Source of the DNA: Chthoniobacter flavus | Lineage (GTDB): Bacteria; Verrucomicrobiota; Verrucomicrobiia; Chthoniobacterales; Terrimicrobiaceae | Assembly (NCBI GenBank): GCA_945903555.1 | Contig: CAMDOJ010000060.1 | Location: 1-9,571 of the forward strand | DNA: 9,571 bases | Reading direction: 5' to 3' | In this document: piece by piece, positions 6,530 through 9,571 of the stretch | How the letters are laid out: the number at the start of each line of letters is the position of its first letter | Position numbering within the stretch: the stretch's first letter is position 1 | Translations under genes and position numbers: made by a program | The notes under the pieces: model-generated | What the model was told of the DNA's origin: nothing | What the model saw: the letters and a program-made list of their open reading frames with translations, nothing else | Databases searched by the model: none

Positions 6530-6550
6530 CAGTCTCTTTCTAACTTACTC
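6520..6550 (-). promoter_or_regulatory. Inverted repeat enclosing the csrA start codon
   Basis: On the minus strand GAGTAAG (6544-6550) and CTTACTC (6520-6526) form a perfect 7-bp stem around a 17-base loop. The 5' arm contains the fliW stop codon (TAA, 6545-6547); the loop holds the purine-rich AGAAAGAGA and the csrA ATG; the 3' arm is csrA codons 2-4. This layout would let a ribosome finishing fliW open the csrA start, which suggests translational coupling. No GGA is present, so it is not an obvious CsrA site. Confidence 0.5.
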
Positions 6551-6994
6551 GGTTTCGTCAATGAGAACGTGGGAGGTCGAATACTTGAGGTAATTCACCA
6601 AGATGACCTGCTTTCCCACGCGCGTTTGACGATTGATTATAATAGGAGCCGCCAAGTTGAGGGTCACTTTTTGCGGCTCGAAAGACTTGATTGTGGCAAC
6701 GTTCAATATCAGCGGTGTCGAGGCAGCTCCCTTCAAGCCCAGTGCTTCCGAATCCTCATCACTGATATCAAGAATGTAGTCTTGCACCAACCCTACCGGC
6801 TCTATTGCGGGGATTTGAATTTCATCTCCCTCAATGCAGCGAAGAATAACGAATGGCAATGACTCAGGGTCGACGATGAGTTCAAATATTTTGAAATCAG
6901 GAAGGCCGACCAAGCCCGTTGGCATAAAAAACTTATTATTGGTCTGATCAGGAATAAATTCCTCACGACCCGCGATTTCAGCTTCAAGCAGCAT
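6545..6994 (-). CDS. fliW: Flagellar assembly factor FliW (CsrA antagonist)
   Basis: FliW binds CsrA and relieves its repression of target messages; in B. subtilis it is released for this when flagellin is exported, linking filament protein synthesis to secretion. The 149-residue protein fits the family length (about 130-150) and pattern: F-x-P-x-G-L-V-G-L-P-x-F near 23-34, the PF-x-x-L segment (47-51), a long acidic middle part (ISDEDSEALG, 77-86), and the C-terminal NLAAPIIINRQTRVGKQVIL (112-131), which corresponds to the family's typical NL-x-AP-x-x-IN...GKQ motif. Its position directly before csrA and after flgL is the classical neighbourhood. The leader before its ATG can form a 7-bp hairpin with GGA in the loop. 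Confidence 0.95.
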   Translation of the reverse strand: MLLEAEIAGREEFIPDQTNNKFFMPTGLVGLPDFKIFELIVDPESLPFVILRCIEGDEIQIPAIEPVGLVQDYILDISDEDSEALGLKGAASTPLILNVATIKSFEPQKVTLNLAAPIIINRQTRVGKQVILVNYLKYSTSHVLIDETE

Positions 6995-6996
6995 GT

Positions 6997-7017
6997 TAGT
7001 TTTTTATTCCAAAACTA
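6997..7017 (-). promoter_or_regulatory. Hairpin with GGA loop in the flgL/fliW junction
   Basis: On the minus strand TAGTTTT (7011-7017) pairs perfectly with AAAACTA (6997-7003), leaving the 7-base loop GGAATAA. The 5' arm starts with the flgL stop codon TAG and the 3' arm ends two bases before the fliW ATG. The loop GGA is the only Shine-Dalgarno-like sequence for fliW. A GGA in a hairpin loop over a ribosome binding site is the pattern CsrA binds, though the flanking bases do not fit the full consensus. Confidence 0.45.
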
Positions 7018-7929
7018 GCGCAAATAGTCCAGCAAGGAATTATTCTGAATTTTTGCCCCACTCTGAATCGCCGCTTGATATGCCATTTGCGAACGGTTCA
7101 ACCGCACCGTAGCCTCTGCAAAATCCACGTCAGCATCCGTCGATATAAGCTTCTCCGAAGATTCGTAGCGAAGCTCAAGGTCTTTCATGTTATTCTCCAA
7201 ACGATATTGGATACTCCCCGCGCGAGACATCACAGAAAGAAGCTTATCTTCGCTACTCGTATTCCCCTCCGAGAGAGCTTGCCGAGCTGTTAATACCAAG
7301 CTGGGACTTTTAGCATCCATGGCATCGCGAAGGGCTATAAGTTTGTTAAGAGCGTCTCGCACATCCTTATTTTCATCACTCGTTGTGTAAGCTGATATCT
7401 TTGTTCCTTCAGCTATATTCATCTCAGGCGATGTTTCACTACCAGCGTAAGTAACCGTTGTAATTTTGCCACCGGCGTCTCTCGAGGCATCAAATGGCTT
7501 TGTTGCTGACGCTGACGCATCACCAGCCAATAAAAAACTGCCTCTCAACTTTGTATTGGCAACGTTAACCCCCTGCTCAATTAGCTGGTTGATCTCAGAA
7601 TACTTGGCTTTGTACTCAGCATCGGACGTGATGCCACTTACACCAGCAGCTAGTTCCGAGCCCCGACCCACAAGTTGACCTAGCTGGTCTAGTGCGACAA
7701 AAGTGGTTTTGCTTACCTCAAGCCCATCGATGGAGTTGCGGTAGTATTGTTGATTTTGATCCTTCTCTGTTCGCAGGCTCAAAATGCGCTGCATTGCTGG
7801 TGTATCGTCACTAGGAGCCGCAATACGCTGACCAGTACTAAGCTGTGTGAGGGCCTTGTTTTGCTCGCCACCAAGAGCCTGGAGGCGCCCGAGAAGTGTG
7901 TCAGGAAAAGTATTGAATGTGACTCTCAT
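7015..7929 (-). CDS. flgL: Flagellar hook-associated protein 3 (FlgL)
   Basis: FlgL forms, with FlgK, the junction ring between hook and filament and is exported by the flagellar type III system. The 304-residue protein has the flagellin-like conserved ends: QLSTGQRIAAPSDD (29-42) in the N-terminal coiled-coil part, and the C-terminal segment with DADVDFAEATVRL (265-277), QMAYQAAIQSGAKI (281-294) and NSLLDYL (297-303). The LRGSFLLAGD segment (128-137) opens the surface domain. Length is close to the E. coli protein (317). No signal peptide is expected or seen. flgK ends 15 bp upstream, and fliW follows after 20 bp. There is no clear Shine-Dalgarno sequence. Confidence 0.93.
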   Translation of the reverse strand: MRVTFNTFPDTLLGRLQALGGEQNKALTQLSTGQRIAAPSDDTPAMQRILSLRTEKDQNQQYYRNSIDGLEVSKTTFVALDQLGQLVGRGSELAAGVSGITSDAEYKAKYSEINQLIEQGVNVANTKLRGSFLLAGDASASATKPFDASRDAGGKITTVTYAGSETSPEMNIAEGTKISAYTTSDENKDVRDALNKLIALRDAMDAKSPSLVLTARQALSEGNTSSEDKLLSVMSRAGSIQYRLENNMKDLELRYESSEKLISTDADVDFAEATVRLNRSQMAYQAAIQSGAKIQNNSLLDYLR

Positions 7930-7936
7930 AATTTAA

Positions 7937-7973
7937 AAGTGGTGTTAGAATGATCCCAAACGATTGACCACTT
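7937..7973 (-). promoter_or_regulatory. Inverted repeat across the flgK/flgL junction
   Basis: On the minus strand AAGTGGT (7967-7973) pairs perfectly with ACCACTT (7937-7943), 7 bp, around a 23-base loop. The loop holds the end of flgK, including a GGGA (7954-7957) and the flgK stop codon. The 3' arm ends 7 bases before the flgL ATG, so the structure could limit ribosome entry at flgL. The long loop makes the fold less certain than the neighbouring ones. Confidence 0.35.
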
Positions 7974-9372
7974 GGTCGAGCAAATTATCTACAACATTGA
8001 TGAATCTTGAAGTCGCCTGAAAACTGCGTTGGAATTTCATCAAATCTGTCAATTCCTCATCTTGGGAAACACCGCTAAACGAATCTCGGTTTGAACGAGT
8101 CATTTCCTCACTCAGCTTTTGGTCCTCAAGTTGGATATTTGTTGTATTGAGGTTTTGACCTAGCTTGCTAACCGTCGCGTTAAAGAAACCCCCAAATGTC
8201 CCGTCTATCGAGTCAGCGCTCAGTGTAGTGAACTTTTTATTCGCAAGATCGGCTATATTAAGAGCTACATCATTAGCTCCCGCGTTTGCAGTAAAAGTTG
8301 ACTTTAAATTACTTACAGAAAGAGCCGAATCTATTTCTATGAGTTTGCCAACCGCCGTGGTGGCAGCAGATTTAAAGAAGTTGCTTCCAGTTGTTGAATA
8401 AACCCCATTGATGGAATCCTGCAGTTGTTTTGCGAGAGCCGAAATCTGGTCACGACTATCTTGAACGGCACCATTCCGGGCATTCAACTGAGAAACCAAA
8501 GCTCCTTTTGAAATTGAGAGATCAGCAACACCGAAAGTGAATTTTTTGTCGGCTAGGGTATTAACGTAGGCCAGCACACCATCGCCACTCACGTCCTTAC
8601 CCTCAACCAAGACGACATCACCGCACTTGACTCGGATTTGCCCATTACTATCTTCAATATTCTCGAAGCTAATATCCATATAATTGGAAAGCTCTTCCAA
8701 CTTGGCTTGCCGCTGATCGCGCAAATCTACCGCCGAATTGGGACGCCCATTTTCGGCCTTGGCAATGTATCCGTTGATTTCAGCAAGCGTTTTGAGAATC
8801 CCATTTGCATCAATAAGATCACTATCAATTTGTCCATCCACATTCGACTGCACATCGCCTAGACGCTCATCGGTGATATTGATTTTATCTGCGAGAATCT
8901 TAGCCTTTTCAATAAGCAACTGCTTTACGGCAACATCATTTGGCTTAACCGAATAACTTTCCCAGGCGTTAAAAAAGTCACTTAAGGAATCGCTAATGCC
9001 TCCACCGCTTGCGCCATTCGCATTTTGGATAGAAGTCGAGTCTTTCGTGCGATCCAGAAACTGACCTAGAGCCCCTTCTGCGCTTTCAAGAATCTTTTTA
9101 GCAGCTTCCAGTCCCGAAGAGGCAGTGAACTCACGCATGACGCTCTTGTCTAAAAGAACATCCCGATTTTGGCGAAGCTCCATAGCTTCAACGCCCATGC
9201 TTTCCGTGGCAATGTCCCTGTTTATCGATCCGCGGTCCCCGATCTCGACGCGTTGCTTGGCGTAGTTGCGATTATTGATGTTCGCCAGATTTTTACCGGC
9301 GATCTCAAGTCCTTTGGAGTGCACACCAAGGGCTTTGCTGCTGGTTGCGAGATTTGAAATGAGTCCTGACAT
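7945..9372 (-). CDS. flgK: Flagellar hook-associated protein 1 (FlgK)
   Basis: FlgK is the first hook-filament junction protein, placed on the hook tip after export with the help of FlgN. The 475-residue protein (E. coli 547) has both conserved ends of the rod/hook/FlgK family: N-terminal GLISNLATSSKALGVHSKGL (3-22) followed by NLANIN and QRVEI (28-44), and C-terminal SFSGVSQDEELTDLMKFQRS (431-450) followed by FQATSRFINVVDNLLD. DLRDQRQAKLEELSNYMDI (216-234) is the typical FlgK segment after the N-terminal coiled coils. The usual NTPGY turn near the N-terminus reads NNRNY (33-37). The shorter length comes from the variable middle part exposed on the surface. A strong Shine-Dalgarno sequence lies 10 bases upstream, within a hairpin that looks like a CsrA site. 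Confidence 0.95.
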   Translation of the reverse strand: MSGLISNLATSSKALGVHSKGLEIAGKNLANINNRNYAKQRVEIGDRGSINRDIATESMGVEAMELRQNRDVLLDKSVMREFTASSGLEAAKKILESAEGALGQFLDRTKDSTSIQNANGASGGGISDSLSDFFNAWESYSVKPNDVAVKQLLIEKAKILADKINITDERLGDVQSNVDGQIDSDLIDANGILKTLAEINGYIAKAENGRPNSAVDLRDQRQAKLEELSNYMDISFENIEDSNGQIRVKCGDVVLVEGKDVSGDGVLAYVNTLADKKFTFGVADLSISKGALVSQLNARNGAVQDSRDQISALAKQLQDSINGVYSTTGSNFFKSAATTAVGKLIEIDSALSVSNLKSTFTANAGANDVALNIADLANKKFTTLSADSIDGTFGGFFNATVSKLGQNLNTTNIQLEDQKLSEEMTRSNRDSFSGVSQDEELTDLMKFQRSFQATSRFINVVDNLLDQVVNRLGSF

Positions 9373-9376
9373 ATTT

Positions 9377-9392
9377 TAAACTTCCTTGTTTA
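9377..9392 (-). promoter_or_regulatory. flgK ribosome binding site inside a CsrA-type hairpin
   Basis: On the minus strand TAAAC-AAGGAA-GTTTA folds into a perfect 5-bp stem with the six-base loop AAGGAA. The AAGGAAG is also the Shine-Dalgarno sequence of flgK, ending about 10 bases before its ATG. The published recognition rule for CsrA/RsmE, (A/U)C-ANGGAN-G(U/A), is met at every position. A second GGA (9398-9400) lies 15 bases upstream, a distance compatible with a CsrA dimer bridging two sites. Confidence 0.6.
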
Positions 9393-9415
9393 GAGGATCC
9401 CTACAATCGTCAGTT

Positions 9416-9571
9416 TTAGGCGACAGCCGAGGCCATTCTGTCTGCTGTGTATGTCGTTCTGACTTGACCATGGGATCCATAAGTTCCGGGGATTGCTCCC
9501 GGGTTACTGAGAGCAAGCAATTGCCGTGCCGACTCCACACATTGGGCAAGAAGCATGCGATTTTGGCGGGT
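9416..9571 (-). CDS. flgN: FlgN-like flagellar export chaperone, C-terminal end only
   Basis: Fifty-one codons in an open minus-strand frame run from the window edge to a TAA at 9416-9418, 43 bp before flgK. The sequence contains NRMLLAQCVESARQLLALSN followed by PGAIPGTYGSHGQ (about residues 4-36 of the visible part). This resembles the C-terminus of FlgN-family chaperones: a helix of the type N-R-x-L-L...LL, then a short Y-G-x-x-G-x tail that binds the hook-associated proteins. FlgN keeps FlgK and FlgL unpolymerised and guides them to the export gate. The position directly before flgK matches the flgN-flgK-flgL order of other bacteria. The fragment is short, so the call rests on motif shape and context together. 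The N-terminus lies outside the window. Confidence 0.75.
   Translation of the reverse strand, partial: TRQNRMLLAQCVESARQLLALSNPGAIPGTYGSHGQVRTTYTADRMASAVA

Noticed and set aside
7015..9372. Horizontal transfer of the flagellar genes because they look more AT-rich
   Set aside because: The difference is by eye only, the operon is complete and conventional, and no mobile element, tRNA or direct repeats flank it.
1..9571. CRISPR arrays, insertion sequences, tRNA or rRNA genes, defence or toxin-antitoxin genes
   Set aside because: No regularly spaced repeats, transposase motifs, terminal repeats or cloverleaf-like segments were seen; nearly all sequence is accounted for by housekeeping and flagellar genes.

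Overview
This window is an ordinary chromosomal stretch of a Gram-negative, flagellated bacterium. It carries a twin-arginine translocase gene, phosphatidylethanolamine synthesis genes and a FliW/CsrA pair next to hook-associated protein genes. The gene families and protein flavour suit the Verrucomicrobiota (Opitutae-like), but that placement is an inference and no rRNA or marker phylogeny is available here. Base composition looks moderate, and the flagellar genes look more AT-rich by eye than argH or psd/pssA. I see no mobile element, CRISPR array, tRNA or rRNA.

Left part (1-4008). The 3' part of argH (arginine biosynthesis) is followed 9 bp later by tatC. Facing them on the minus strand is riboflavin synthase (ribE). 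Divergent from ribE is a phospholipid pair, psd and pssA, overlapping by 4 bp. PssA makes phosphatidylserine from CDP-diacylglycerol and Psd decarboxylates it to phosphatidylethanolamine.

Middle (3993-6148), minus strand. cysS (cysteinyl-tRNA synthetase) is followed 4 nt later by a left-handed beta-helix sugar acyltransferase-like gene. The pair has a plausible promoter in front of cysS and a good intrinsic terminator whose hairpin contains the last codons and the stop of the second gene.

Right part (6224-9571), minus strand. This is a flagellar late operon in the order flgN (3' end only) - flgK - flgL - fliW - csrA, the order known from Bacillus subtilis, but without a flagellin gene directly after csrA. 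FlgN is the chaperone for FlgK and FlgL, which form the hook-filament junction. FliW is the protein antagonist of the RNA-binding repressor CsrA.

The most interesting signal is at RNA level. Each of the four junctions in this operon carries an inverted repeat next to, or around, the next start codon. The flgK leader hairpin exposes AAGGAA in a six-base loop closed by C-G, which fits the CsrA/RsmE recognition rule exactly and coincides with the flgK Shine-Dalgarno sequence. The flgL and fliW leaders also have GGA in hairpin loops. The csrA start codon lies in the loop of a 7-bp stem that begins at the fliW stop codon. This suggests, but does not prove, that CsrA and FliW feed back on the operon that encodes them. 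No wholly new protein system is visible.
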